This document shows, one piece after another, positions 8,432 to 17,027 of a stretch of DNA of 34,123 nt (position 1 is the stretch's first letter; the number at the start of each line of letters is the position of its first letter). This stretch comes from an uncultured cyanobacterium (GTDB lineage Bacteria > Cyanobacteriota > Vampirovibrionia > Vampirovibrionales > JAGQHJ01): contig CALAJO010000015.1 in NCBI GenBank assembly GCA_937922745.1, positions 1 through 34,123 on the forward strand, written 5' to 3'. The notes below the pieces were generated by a model. It worked only from the letters and a program-made list of their open reading frames with translations. It had not been told where the DNA came from and ran no database searches. The translations under genes were made by a program, and so were the position numbers.

Positions 8432-8701
8432 ATGACCAAGATGACTTCATCCCACAGTGGACAAGCGGTGTATTTTGACATTACCGATGAAACCGGGATC
8501 GGGACACGCTTTCTGGAGGGATTCAGCCAATTTCTCGAAGAGGAAAAGGAAAAGGCCGTGGTTACCCTTCTGCGAGAAGAGTTTCCTCACCTGAGCGACG
8601 ACGAGAACTTTATTAAACAGGTTGTGGAGAACCTGGATGAGGAAATCATCGAAGAGAAACGCTTCGTCTTCCTCTCCATCAACCCGCTTTACCGCAAATA
8701 A
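8432..8701 (+). CDS. Small acidic protein of unknown function
   Basis: This 89-residue protein was not recognised. It is strongly charged and predicted mostly helical from about residue 30 on (FLEGFSQFLEEEKEKAVVTL, LSDDENFIKQVVENLDEE). The N-terminal 25 residues (SHSGQAVYFDITDETGIGTR) look like a short beta hairpin. There is no signal peptide or membrane segment. The start ATG 8432 has GAGGAC just upstream; an in-frame ATG at 8393 exists but has no ribosome binding site. The gene stands alone between the promoter at 8168 and a strong terminator at 8721, so it is a monocistronic unit with a long leader. It could be a regulator or a lineage-specific structural protein. Confidence 0.7.
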   Translation: MTKMTSSHSGQAVYFDITDETGIGTRFLEGFSQFLEEEKEKAVVTLLREEFPHLSDDENFIKQVVENLDEEIIEEKRFVFLSINPLYRK

Positions 8702-8718
8702 ACTATTTTTCCAAAAGT

Positions 8719-8756
8719 AAAAAGCCCTCTGCGTGTTTCATCCAGAGGGCTTTTTT
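8719..8756 (+). terminator. Strong intrinsic terminator
   Basis: AAAGCCCTCTG (8721-8731) pairs perfectly with CAGAGGGCTTT (8743-8753) around an 11-base loop, and the descending arm runs into six T residues (8751-8756). It lies 18 bases after the stop codon of the small acidic protein gene. The flanking A and T tracts also let it work for transcripts from the opposite strand. Confidence 0.92.
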
Positions 8757-8945
8757 AGATATGAGATCCCCATCCTCTAGCGGCTAACATTCATCGCAAA
8801 CAAACAACCCCTATTCCAGCCCCCTTAAATTAAGTTTTATTGCACCAATCCCAACATTTTCTTAAGCCGATTCAATTTCTCCCCTAAATAAACGATACCC
8901 CTGTTGGAAGATGAGAATTGATTGATTGAGAGGGTATTGTTCATT

Positions 8946-10151
8946 ATGTCCAGCGCCATTAGCGGATTAAGACTGTATGACTACCAGGGGAGATACCAGG
9001 TTGCCCAAAACCTGGATGTAAACCGTACCGTTCGCATCCCGCAAACCGAATTTTCGCCGGAACTGGCCTTAAGTGGCCTGAATAGCCAAAAAAGCGTGCC
9101 GCCGGTTAACCAGGTAAGCTACGGGCTCAACACGCAAGGCCAGATCACGGAAAGCCCCTCGGCCCAACTGGAGAGCTTGCTGAAGGCAGGCGCTAAAATC
9201 TTTCAGCCTACGGGGAACCTTTCCTACCAGGCCGTAACGGATCCTTACAGGGATTACGTCAACGCATTGGAAGTGAGTGACCAGAACATGGGCCAGCTCC
9301 TTCAGCGCGATCAATTTGCCATCTTCAACGGCCGCCTGGGGCTAAATGTAAAAACCGACGGGGAAGGCAATATCGACAAAGTGTCCATCCAGCCCGGCTC
9401 CAAGGATTTACGCAACGGCACGCCGGTAAACGCCACGACTTTCCCGGACAGGGCAGAAATTACCTTCCGGGCAGCGGATAGGCAGGCCAACGCATTGCCC
9501 CCGATTGAAAACCTGGATAATACCAACCCGAACAATTCTCTTTTCATCGGGAAAAAACGCCCCAATCAATTCGATCCCCAACCGCTTCAGAACGATGGCC
9601 TTCAGTTTCGCAAGGAGCGGCTGACGCTGGAACCGGCAGACATTAGCGCATTGCGCCTTAACAAGCCCCTCTCGGAAGTACAGGTGCCGGACGCGCCAAC
9701 CAATCCATTGCTCCAGCGGTTGCTTCGGTTGCAACCGGCGGAAGTGGATACGCGCATCTTCGGGCCGGACTCTCAACTAACAGCCGATCAGGCCAAGAAG
9801 CTCGGCGCGGTGAATGCTTCCCTCGGCGTGCGCCACAGCGACGGCTTTTACGAAAACATGGCCCTGCTGAGAGACAGACTCGCGATGGAAGCCAATCAGG
9901 CTCTGCCCCAGCGCATTGCCAAGGCACGTGAGAGTTCGATGCCGGTCAATCCTTTCCTGCAAATGGAGCAACCTGCCCAGCAAGCCGTATACTTTGGCAG
10001 TCCATCGCAATTTTTGGATTCCGCAAGCACGTCTGCCGATACCATGCAAAAGAAATCTTCCGGCGGCTATATTCCTTTCCAGATGGGAGGCGAAGGCAGC
10101 CCGCAGCAACAACAGCGCCGCCAGCGCGAGCCGTTATTTGCCCTGGCGTAA
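8946..10151 (+). CDS. Unknown 401-residue protein
   Basis: No family was recognised. The protein has no signal peptide and no membrane segment. Residues 1-60 are beta-rich (SGLRLYDYQGRYQVAQNLDV). A middle part, about 120-190, has alternating hydrophobics (LGLNVKTDGEGNIDKVSIQ). The rest is rich in Pro, Gln and Asn, and it ends in a low-complexity tail with consecutive glutamines (QQQQRRQREP). ATG 8946 is preferred although the purine tract GAGAGG lies 12 bases away; a TTG at 8922 is the alternative. The stop is two bases from the convergent queE stop, leaving no room for a terminator. The composition resembles the Pro/Gln-rich proteins at 23397 and 29982, suggesting a lineage-specific cell-envelope or secreted set. 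That grouping is inference. Confidence 0.7.
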   Translation: MSSAISGLRLYDYQGRYQVAQNLDVNRTVRIPQTEFSPELALSGLNSQKSVPPVNQVSYGLNTQGQITESPSAQLESLLKAGAKIFQPTGNLSYQAVTDPYRDYVNALEVSDQNMGQLLQRDQFAIFNGRLGLNVKTDGEGNIDKVSIQPGSKDLRNGTPVNATTFPDRAEITFRAADRQANALPPIENLDNTNPNNSLFIGKKRPNQFDPQPLQNDGLQFRKERLTLEPADISALRLNKPLSEVQVPDAPTNPLLQRLLRLQPAEVDTRIFGPDSQLTADQAKKLGAVNASLGVRHSDGFYENMALLRDRLAMEANQALPQRIAKARESSMPVNPFLQMEQPAQQAVYFGSPSQFLDSASTSADTMQKKSSGGYIPFQMGGEGSPQQQQRRQREPLFALA

Positions 10152-10153
10152 CG

Positions 10154-10924
10154 CTACAGGATAGACAACATTTTGTGGGTCTGGGCAATCACGCGGACAT
10201 CCTGAAAATGCCGGGATAAAAAGCTTTCCAGCTCAAACAACTTGGCGGGCGGAACCGTATTCTCTCCTGTCAGCAGGGACGTCATCGGCTGGATAATAAC
10301 CGGGATATGTTTGTCCGTCACAATATCACAGGTGGCGGCTACTTCATCCACCGTCGTCTTGGATGAGACAACGAGCTTCACAAATGTCTCGCGGCTCCGG
10401 GCAACCTGGTAAAACTGCTTATGGTTCTCCAACTGCATGGGTTCCCCCGTGGCCGAAGGGATTTTAATATCCATGGCAATAATACTTACCCACTCCAGAA
10501 TTTCCAGCAGTTTATCCGGCTGGGTTCCGCTGGTCTCAAGGTAAACCGGCAAAATAGGAACCACTTCCGGCAGCAACTCCTTTAAAAATGCCGTATAAAG
10601 CAGTGGCTCGCCGCCGGTAAAGCTGACGCTATGGTGTCGTGACGCAAGCGCAAAATGGCGGATCCATTCGCTTACCTGGGCAACAGTCATCGGGTTTTCA
10701 ATCAATATTTTTTCGCCGCTGCCGGCAATTGCCTCTACTTCGCATTGCAAGGCCGCAGGACGTTGGGGCGTATCGCAATAAACGCAATGCAGATGACAAG
10801 CGTTAAAACGTACAAAAACCTGGCGCTTGCCCACATAAGGCCCTTCTCCCTGGATGGAAGAAAAGATCTCCTGCAAACCGGCCTTCGTATCAATTTGTTT
10901 GGAAGGTTCAACCAACGTTGCCAT
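10154..10924 (-). CDS. queE: 7-carboxy-7-deazaguanine synthase (QueE)
   Basis: QueE is a radical SAM enzyme that converts 6-carboxy-tetrahydropterin to 7-carboxy-7-deazaguanine in queuosine/preQ0 synthesis. The 256-residue product starts with the family motif EIFSSIQGEGPYVGKRQVF and carries the cluster-binding CHLHCVYC (Cx3Cx2C) followed by DTP. Further SAM-binding elements are SFTGGEPLL and VYLETSGT, and the typical MDIKIPS is present. ATG 10922-10924 is preferred because GGCGG lies about nine bases upstream; an ATG three codons earlier at 10933 is possible. No other queuosine genes are adjacent. The C-terminus (DVRVIAQTHKMLSIL) matches family members, so the gene is complete. Confidence 0.93.
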   Translation of the reverse strand: MATLVEPSKQIDTKAGLQEIFSSIQGEGPYVGKRQVFVRFNACHLHCVYCDTPQRPAALQCEVEAIAGSGEKILIENPMTVAQVSEWIRHFALASRHHSVSFTGGEPLLYTAFLKELLPEVVPILPVYLETSGTQPDKLLEILEWVSIIAMDIKIPSATGEPMQLENHKQFYQVARSRETFVKLVVSSKTTVDEVAATCDIVTDKHIPVIIQPMTSLLTGENTVPPAKLFELESFLSRHFQDVRVIAQTHKMLSIL

Positions 10925-11059
10925 ACACGTCATCCGCCCTGTTTGGTTGGTTTATATTAACGGGATTCTTTCGATTGTATCCCGATACTGTATTAAAGAA
11001 AAACAAGGTAGATTATTGCGACTTAATCAATATCAGGTTGCATAGGGGGAAAGACAGGT

Positions 11060-12568
11060 TTACCTTCTTTTCAAGTTTTGGGCCGCTTGCAGCCCTTCCC
11101 AAATTGCGCTCTCGATTGCTGCCATGCCTTGCCCGTCGGAGTGTGCCAGAATGACGCGCCCCATATTTTTGTTCAGCGAGCGCAATTCGCTTACCTGTCC
11201 CACACGGGATGTCATTAACTGGTGGCCGTAGCGGGTCAGCCTGATTTCCTTCAATAACTGCATCTTAAACGGCGCAATGGCTTGTAATTGGGTTATTAAG
11301 TCGGAGGCCAGGGCTTTGCGGTTCCCTAGCAGCAGTTTGCTCCGCCCCACTTGGGCATTGCGAAACGGGGCATATACGGTTAAAACCTGTCCCGGAGCTT
11401 GATCGTGAGAGACATACCCGGCATCAATGAAATCGGTAAAGGCCGGATTGTGCGGGCTCCAGTTATCATACGCCCCGTTAAAAACGGGCCGGTCAAAGCA
11501 GAAATTGGCCACCAGATACGACCCGTACCGCACCCCATGCAGAATGGCATCCTGGGAGTCGGGTAATCCGGCCAGGATTCTTCGGGCAAAGAAGAAGGGC
11601 ACTGCCAGAATAGCCTGTTTGGCGCGAACGGTTATGAGTTCCTCCGGCTGGGCGTTTGAAAAATAGACGATATCGACAGCGTGATCTCGCTGAATAACTT
11701 TGGCAACGGACACATCCGTCATCATGCGGTTTGGGCCAGCCTTTTCAATGGCGGAAACCAGCCGTTGCGCCACCGCGGCGTTGCCACCGGGAAAGGCGTA
11801 AATGGAACCGGCAATCTCGGAATAAAAGTTAATGCCGGCATAGGCCGAGATTTCACGGATACTTCCGCCCAAGGCGGAATAACAGTAGGCATCGATGCAA
11901 TGCAATAAATCCGGCGGATAATCCGTCTTAAGGTAATCGTAGAAGCTGATTTTATCCAGCTTCAACGCTTCCGTGGAAGCCAACTCGATGGGGACACCTG
12001 GGAAATCCTGCGACTGGAGCAGTTGCGCCAGGTGTTTGCGCAGCTTCTCAAAACCTTGCTGCACCGGGCCCTGGTTTAGAGGGTTCCACCGTCCCATCAG
12101 GTAGGCATTATCCGTTGGCTCCCGGATGGGTTGTAACGTTAAACCCAACGATTCGTAGAGGGGGCCGTAAGGTTCCTCCACATCCACCAGGTAGGCCGAA
12201 CCTAACGCATATTGAATCCCTTGATAATCACCGCTCTTGGCATTCCCGCCCAGTTGCGCCTCACGCTCCAGCAGCAAAAAATCCGAATCCCGCAACTGAT
12301 GCGCTGCCGTTAACCCCGTTAAGCCGCCACCGATGATGGCCACCTCCACCGTCCGGGAGGGCTTAGGAAGAGTTTCCAAAGCCATTCCATCCCGTATTCG
12401 GTGCATCGGGCCAAAGGAGTCACCGGTCCACTCCGGTAATTGGACATGGGCAAACGCACCCTTAGCGCCAGGTTCTGTTTTTGGTTTCCAGCAGCCACTC
12501 CCGGCAAGGCCCGCCGTTAAGCCCAGCCCGGCCAATCCCATCCACTTTAAAAAATCACGTCGATTCAC
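11060..12568 (-). CDS. Tat-exported lipoprotein FAD-dependent oxidoreductase
   Basis: This 502-residue flavoprotein belongs to the NAD(P)-binding Rossmann/amine-oxidase-like superfamily. The N-terminus has the twin-arginine motif NRRDFLKWMG, a hydrophobic stretch and a lipobox LAGSGC, so the folded protein is probably exported and lipid-anchored outside the cytoplasm. The FAD site is VAIIGGGLTGLTAAHQL, followed by LLLEREAQLGGNAKSG. The C-terminal FAD motif is around LAHSDGQGMAAIESAI. GTG 12566-12568 is chosen: GGAAGGAA is five bases upstream and it places the arginine pair at residues 3-4. The substrate is unknown. It resembles phytoene desaturase/protoporphyrinogen oxidase-like enzymes, but export argues for an amine or envelope substrate. 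It stands between queE and the SpoIID gene on the same strand. Confidence 0.82.
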   Translation of the reverse strand: MNRRDFLKWMGLAGLGLTAGLAGSGCWKPKTEPGAKGAFAHVQLPEWTGDSFGPMHRIRDGMALETLPKPSRTVEVAIIGGGLTGLTAAHQLRDSDFLLLEREAQLGGNAKSGDYQGIQYALGSAYLVDVEEPYGPLYESLGLTLQPIREPTDNAYLMGRWNPLNQGPVQQGFEKLRKHLAQLLQSQDFPGVPIELASTEALKLDKISFYDYLKTDYPPDLLHCIDAYCYSALGGSIREISAYAGINFYSEIAGSIYAFPGGNAAVAQRLVSAIEKAGPNRMMTDVSVAKVIQRDHAVDIVYFSNAQPEELITVRAKQAILAVPFFFARRILAGLPDSQDAILHGVRYGSYLVANFCFDRPVFNGAYDNWSPHNPAFTDFIDAGYVSHDQAPGQVLTVYAPFRNAQVGRSKLLLGNRKALASDLITQLQAIAPFKMQLLKEIRLTRYGHQLMTSRVGQVSELRSLNKNMGRVILAHSDGQGMAAIESAIWEGLQAAQNLKRR

Positions 12569-12626
12569 GGTGTTCCTTCCACTCTTTACTATTATAGAGG
12601 GCCGCAATAAAAATCCGACCAAAACA

Positions 12627-12655
12627 AAACAGGATGGAAGGGATCCATCCTGTTT
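12627..12655 (-). terminator. Intrinsic terminator after the SpoIID gene
   Basis: AAACAGGATGGA (12627-12638) and TCCATCCTGTTT (12644-12655) form a perfect 12-bp stem with a five-base loop. Read on the minus strand the stem is followed by TGTTTTGG after its own T-run, a workable U-tract. It lies just downstream of the SpoIID-domain gene and upstream of the oxidoreductase gene, so the two are probably separate transcripts. Confidence 0.8.
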
Positions 12656-12673
12656 GCTGAAGATTAGACCAGA

Positions 12674-14482
12674 CTAGAATTTAGGGTTGTTGGCGGTTTG
12701 CTTGGGTGAGCCGATGGCAGCCGTGGTTTTGGGCTCAACTACTTCAATCCAGGCTTTAACAGGTTCTCCCGCGGTGGCTAATGGATGAACCACCAGGGTA
12801 TTGAGCGATTGCGGTTTAAGGAAGGAGGCTACCGACAACTTATTGTGCCCTTGTGGGTTGGGCGTCACGCTGATATCCTTGCCGTTGATCGATACTTTGA
12901 CCGGCTGCGTGGTTTTGCTGGTAATGTTCAGCGTCCCTTGCGGCCTATCCACGTAAAAGGAGGTTTTCATTCCCTGCCCGGTGGAGGCCATAATCGGGAT
13001 GGTGCCGATGGCAGCGCCTTTGTAATAGTGCTGCAAAATATCCACAAACTCGTGCCCGTTTTTGGAGAGGTAACTCGCACCCAGTTGGCTCATCCCGACG
13101 CCGTGGCCAAACCCGCCGCCGGTCGCCTTGACGCCCAGTAAGCGACCATCCGCATCTCGGTTGTGGTTAAACACCAGGTTGGCGCTAGGTAGGAATTTTC
13201 CGTTATGTTGCAGCACCTTGCGAATGACGAATTCCTTCTTCAAAGTCCAAACGCCATTGGTGCCAATAATGCGCAATTGCATAATCTTGCCGGAAACACC
13301 CCGCTGATCCGCAACCAGGGCTTTTAATTCTCCAATGGAGCTGCCAGACGGAAAAGCTGGCTGAATAAAGGGAGCCGTGACCTTATCCTTGGCAGCGGCA
13401 GCAAGGTTGGTATTGATGATGCTCTCCAGCTCGGCGCGTGTCCATTGCTTTTGCCAGCGGTAATTCGGGGAATTCACATCAAAGCTGTGCGGCCTGCCGG
13501 TATAAAAGGCCCGCGCAGCGTCTTCATTCGATAAATCCTGAACCGTGCCGACATCCGGCCCCCCTTTCAAATAAGGGATCGGGGTGCCGGGATACTTATT
13601 GGTGATGGGATCGGAAAACGCGTTTTCATAATTCTCGGAATAGCCGCCGTGGGATGAGCTATACAGCGCCAGCAGCGGTTCTCCGTTAAACAGCGCGACC
13701 AATCCCTGCGTTTCCGCCAATGCCTTGGTGGTTTGGGGATGCTCGGTGTTGGCGCCGTAATAAGCCTGGCAATACTGAGAATCGCAAATATCAAACTGGG
13801 GCCAGGGCTTTTCCCTTGGATGGATGGCGTAGTTTCGCGCCGCAACGGACTGGGCTTTCACGGCTTCGTAACCGTAGGAATAGGGCAATTCATTCGGCAC
13901 GACCGCTTTTAGATAGTCCTGCATCGGCAATACGTTGACGACGGTAAATTTGCTGGGCGAAGAGTAACCGGGCATCAGCTCAAAGATGCCTCGATAGGTC
14001 GGGATGATTTTCTTGCGGGTAACGCTGGTAATTTTCAACTGGCCGGCACCCACGGGCTCCACTTTCAGGACATCGTTGAATGGGCCAAGCCCCTTGGGAC
14101 TTGCACCTTCAAACAGCAGGAAGCCGCTGCCATTCTTGGCGACTTTAATCTGCTGGTCGGCCTTGCCCAGGAAAACAACCTTGCCGGAGCTTTTCATCGA
14201 TACTTTGTAGGGACCCGTTGCGGTAATGGTAGACGAAGGGTATTCCATCTCCGTCATATTGTCATCGCTGATGCCCACGCGAATCAGGTCTGCATCCAGC
14301 ACCGGCTTAACTTTTTGCGTCGCTTGCGGGGATTGCACCGGCTGCGTAACCGCCTTTTGCGGATCCAGTGGCGACAATAACTTTGCGGAATCTTGACCAA
14401 TGGCGTATCCTACGCACAATACCGCTGATAAACCGAGTGTCCCTATCCATAAACGCATCTGTGTTCTCTGCATTCTATCCAT
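12674..14482 (-). CDS. SpoIID/LytB-domain peptidoglycan-processing protein
   Basis: SpoIID-domain proteins are peptidoglycan-degrading enzymes (lytic transglycosylases acting on denuded glycan strands) or amidase enhancers. This 602-residue version has an N-terminal signal or anchor segment (about 11-30) and a Pro/Gln linker. The SpoIID core (about 155-490) contains the predicted catalytic glutamate E198 in AVVPNELPYSYGYEAVKAQ, the pair DICDSQYCQAYYG, SSSHGGYSE, and the closing motif GGGFGHGVGMSQLGA (455-469). A C-terminal Ig-like beta domain (about 508-590) may bind wall. It therefore acts in the envelope. Sporulation genes are absent, so the role is probably in division or wall turnover. 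The start has AAAGG nine bases upstream. Confidence 0.9.
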   Translation of the reverse strand: MDRMQRTQMRLWIGTLGLSAVLCVGYAIGQDSAKLLSPLDPQKAVTQPVQSPQATQKVKPVLDADLIRVGISDDNMTEMEYPSSTITATGPYKVSMKSSGKVVFLGKADQQIKVAKNGSGFLLFEGASPKGLGPFNDVLKVEPVGAGQLKITSVTRKKIIPTYRGIFELMPGYSSPSKFTVVNVLPMQDYLKAVVPNELPYSYGYEAVKAQSVAARNYAIHPREKPWPQFDICDSQYCQAYYGANTEHPQTTKALAETQGLVALFNGEPLLALYSSSHGGYSENYENAFSDPITNKYPGTPIPYLKGGPDVGTVQDLSNEDAARAFYTGRPHSFDVNSPNYRWQKQWTRAELESIINTNLAAAAKDKVTAPFIQPAFPSGSSIGELKALVADQRGVSGKIMQLRIIGTNGVWTLKKEFVIRKVLQHNGKFLPSANLVFNHNRDADGRLLGVKATGGGFGHGVGMSQLGASYLSKNGHEFVDILQHYYKGAAIGTIPIMASTGQGMKTSFYVDRPQGTLNITSKTTQPVKVSINGKDISVTPNPQGHNKLSVASFLKPQSLNTLVVHPLATAGEPVKAWIEVVEPKTTAAIGSPKQTANNPKF

Positions 14483-14542
14483 CTCTTACGGCCTTTATTC
14501 CAAATTGTAAACCATGTTTGCCGGGTTGAACCCCGGTGCCCA

Positions 14543-14581
14543 AGAATCGATCGGAATTGGGTCTTTCAGACGATCGATTCT
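14543..14581. promoter_or_regulatory. Perfect 11-bp inverted repeat in divergent intergenic region
   Basis: AGAATCGATCG (14543-14553) and CGATCGATTCT (14571-14581) are exact complements separated by 17 bases. A smaller GC hairpin, CCGGG (14521-14525) with CCCGG (14532-14536), sits next to it. Both lie between the divergent SpoIID and NAD(P)HX-repair genes. This could be a binding site or the 5' leader structure of the SpoIID transcript. No T-tract follows, so it is not a terminator. Confidence 0.45.
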
Positions 14582-14644
14582 GTTACCTTAAGGCGAACGG
14601 ACGCTAACGCATCTTATTCTAACGACTTCGTTCAGCGATATGAG

Positions 14645-14672
14645 TTCCCAATTTCAATCCCCTTATTATAAT
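14645..14672 (+). promoter_or_regulatory. Putative promoter for the nnr gene
   Basis: A perfect -10 hexamer TATAAT (14667-14672) has a weak -35 TTCCCA (14645-14650) at 16-base spacing. Transcription would start near 14679 and give a leader of about 84 bases before the GTG start at 14763. Confidence 0.45.
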
Positions 14673-14762
14673 GGGTCTAGGACGATTCCAAGATGAATCG
14701 CAAGGCTACGCTGATCGGAGATAATTTTCCCAGCGCACGCCGTTAATGACGAGAGGCCTGCC

Positions 14763-16313
14763 GTGAAACTGATCCCCAACCTGACCCCGATTGATAACAA
14801 AGCGATTGAAGAACTGGGCATTCCTAGTATTTTGCTGATGGAGGAAGCCGGGCGGCGGGTTGCCTTGCGGGTTCATCGCCTGGCTGAAGATATGAAGCTT
14901 AAGCTGCCGCAGGTTACCGTCATCTGCGGCAAGGGGCGAAACGGTGGCGATGGGTTTGTGGCGGCGCGCCGGCTGGCCATGATGGGGACTTGCCAGGTTG
15001 CGGTGATCCATGCCGCCCCGGTGGAAGAAATGGCCGGGGATACGCTGGTGAACTTTAACCTGCTGAAGCATTACCCCATTACGCTTTACTACGGCATGAT
15101 GCACGATCACCTGGCGGATTTGCTCAGCCGCTCGCATATTGTGGTGGATGCACTTTTTGGCAGTGGCCTATGCCGCCCGATTGAAGGCAACTACCGCGAT
15201 TTGGTGAATGCCATGAATGATTGCGGCGCATTTAACGTGGCCGTGGATGTCCCCTCCGGTATCCATAGCGCAACGGGAGAGGTACTGGGTGTGGCCGTCC
15301 AGGCGGATTTCACCGTGACGTTTGCGGCGCCCAAGCCGGGATTGTATCTCCATCCGGGGAAAAGTTGCGCAGGCATTGTGGAAGTGGTGGATATCGGAAT
15401 CCCGCCCATGCTGATTGAGGAGGATCCCAGCCGGATTTTCCTCGTAACACCACACATGGTAAAAAACCGCCTGCCACGTCGCAAAGGATTGTCCCACAAG
15501 TATTCCTATGGCACGGTGTTAGTGGTTGCGGGTAGCCGGGACATGCCGGGTGCTGCCGCCATGACCGCGGAGGCCGCCTTGAAAGCCGGGGCCGGTATTG
15601 TGGTTTTGGCCTGCCCGGCCAGTGCTTTCCAGCGGATGCAGCTCTCTTCGGAAATCGTCTGCCTCTCTCTGCCGGAAACCGATGAAGGGGTGATTGCGCC
15701 GGAAGCGTTCGAGACGCTGCGCTTTAGCTGGAACCGGGTTCACACGGTGGCCATTGGCCCCGGCATGACGCATCACCCTTCCGCCGTGCAGTTTATGGAC
15801 AAGTTTCTCAATTACCTGCGTTTCGACTTTGACGGCCCGGTGGTGATTGATGCCGATGGCCTGAACTGCCTGAGCATGATGCAACAAACGCCCGCCCTGT
15901 CCTCCCGGTTTATCCTTACCCCGCACCTTGGCGAATGCTCCCGTCTGATCCCGATGGACAAGGCTGCCATACAGAATGATTTGCTGGCAGCCTGCCAGCG
16001 CACGGCGGAAAAATACAAGGCCACCATGGTTTTAAAGTCCGCCTCAACCGTTATTTTCGGCAGCAACCAGCGCCACTGGATCAACCCCACCGGCAACCCG
16101 GGGATGGCGACCGCCGGCAGCGGGGATATTTTAACCGGCTTTGTCGCCGGGCTTTTAGCGCAAGGCCTTGCGCCCGACCGGGCGGCAAGGGTAGGCGTCT
16201 ATCTCCATGGCCTGGCCGGAGACAAAGCGGCAGACGAACTGACCCAATACTGCCTTACGGCAACCGATCTGATCCGGTATTTGCCGCAGGCAATCCAGCA
16301 GTTGCAGCCCTAG
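14763..16313 (+). CDS. nnr: Bifunctional NAD(P)HX epimerase/dehydratase
   Basis: Nnr repairs hydrated NADH and NADPH. The N-terminal YjeF domain (1-215) interconverts the R and S epimers; the C-terminal ribokinase-like domain (about 225-510) dehydrates S-NAD(P)HX using ADP. Visible signatures are CGKGRNGGDGFVAAR in the epimerase domain, VDALFGSGLCRPI and VDVPSGIHSATGE. In the dehydratase domain they are VLVVAGSRDMPGAA, VVIDADGLN, LTPHLGE and the nucleotide motif NPGMATAGSGDILTG. At 516 residues it has the full family length. The start is GTG with GAGAGG upstream. The downstream HEAT-repeat gene begins five bases after the stop, so both form an operon, though no functional tie is known. Confidence 0.95.
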   Translation: MKLIPNLTPIDNKAIEELGIPSILLMEEAGRRVALRVHRLAEDMKLKLPQVTVICGKGRNGGDGFVAARRLAMMGTCQVAVIHAAPVEEMAGDTLVNFNLLKHYPITLYYGMMHDHLADLLSRSHIVVDALFGSGLCRPIEGNYRDLVNAMNDCGAFNVAVDVPSGIHSATGEVLGVAVQADFTVTFAAPKPGLYLHPGKSCAGIVEVVDIGIPPMLIEEDPSRIFLVTPHMVKNRLPRRKGLSHKYSYGTVLVVAGSRDMPGAAAMTAEAALKAGAGIVVLACPASAFQRMQLSSEIVCLSLPETDEGVIAPEAFETLRFSWNRVHTVAIGPGMTHHPSAVQFMDKFLNYLRFDFDGPVVIDADGLNCLSMMQQTPALSSRFILTPHLGECSRLIPMDKAAIQNDLLAACQRTAEKYKATMVLKSASTVIFGSNQRHWINPTGNPGMATAGSGDILTGFVAGLLAQGLAPDRAARVGVYLHGLAGDKAADELTQYCLTATDLIRYLPQAIQQLQP

Positions 16314-16317
16314 CCTT

Positions 16318-17022
16318 ATGGAAACCATTTATATCAAGCGGCAAACAGGGCGTAGCGGACAGACACAGTATGTCGTCCCGGCGATGGGCATTCGCACGCG
16401 CGAAGGCGTTCGGTTGATTCCCCATCCCTACGGGACGGAAACCACTTCGTACGATGACCTGGAACAAGCTGTCAGCCACATTCACCGGGCCGGTTTCGCG
16501 GCAGAGTTTGATGGAAAGCATTATCCTCCCAGCGGGCGCGCCATTGTTTCTGCACCCAGGCCAATGCCCACCAGGAGCCAGGGAACACCCATCAGCGTGA
16601 CGATCCAAAATGCCTTGCCCCTGCTTCATCAACAGTTGAAAGATGCCCAGCCGGGCGTGGTTGCGAGCGCAGCCTTTGCCCTTGGGGAAATTAAGGATGA
16701 GACGGCTTTACCCGGCCTCATCCACGCCTTTAGCAACGATGACCCCACCGTGCGCAAGCATGCCGCGGAAGCCCTGGCGAAAATCGGCAAGCCCGCCGCC
16801 AACGCCATCCAGATGGCCTTGAAAGACAAAAGCTGGGTTGTTCGTCATACGGCGCTCACCGCCATTTACGAACTGATCCATATTGAACTGGAGCAGATTC
16901 CGGCCCTGCTTCCCGATGTCGTTCCGCTATTAAAGGATGATACCTGGTTGGTCCGCAGCCAAGCCGCCACCGTCATCGGCGAAGCCACCCGCGTTTTTAA
17001 CAATTTACTGGAAAAGGAATAA
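16318..17022 (+). CDS. HEAT-repeat protein
   Basis: This 234-residue cytoplasmic protein has two parts. Residues 1-90 are a basic domain of unknown type (METIYIKRQTGRSGQTQYVV, then IPHPYGTETTSYDDLEQAV). Residues about 98-230 are helical repeats of the PBS-lyase/HEAT kind: LKDAQPGVVASAAFALGEIK, FSNDDPTVRKHAAEALAKIG, LKDKSWVVRHTALTAIYEL and LKDDTWLVRSQAATVIGEA. That gives four recognisable units. HEAT scaffolds bind other proteins or, in phycobilisome relatives, chromophore-bearing proteins; no specific partner is visible. It is co-transcribed with nnr. Its stop lies five bases from the convergent end of the RFG-protein operon. Confidence 0.85.
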   Translation: METIYIKRQTGRSGQTQYVVPAMGIRTREGVRLIPHPYGTETTSYDDLEQAVSHIHRAGFAAEFDGKHYPPSGRAIVSAPRPMPTRSQGTPISVTIQNALPLLHQQLKDAQPGVVASAAFALGEIKDETALPGLIHAFSNDDPTVRKHAAEALAKIGKPAANAIQMALKDKSWVVRHTALTAIYELIHIELEQIPALLPDVVPLLKDDTWLVRSQAATVIGEATRVFNNLLEKE

Positions 17023-17027
17023 GCAGG

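Noticed and set aside
8196-8450. 84-residue minus-strand frame in the intergenic region
   Set aside because: It has no ribosome binding site, it overlaps the small acidic protein gene and the predicted leader, and its composition (Phe/Ser/Ile-rich) is that of AT-rich noncoding DNA.
14706-15137. 143-residue minus-strand frame opposite nnr
   Set aside because: It overlaps the well-supported NAD(P)HX epimerase domain and has no recognisable signature.
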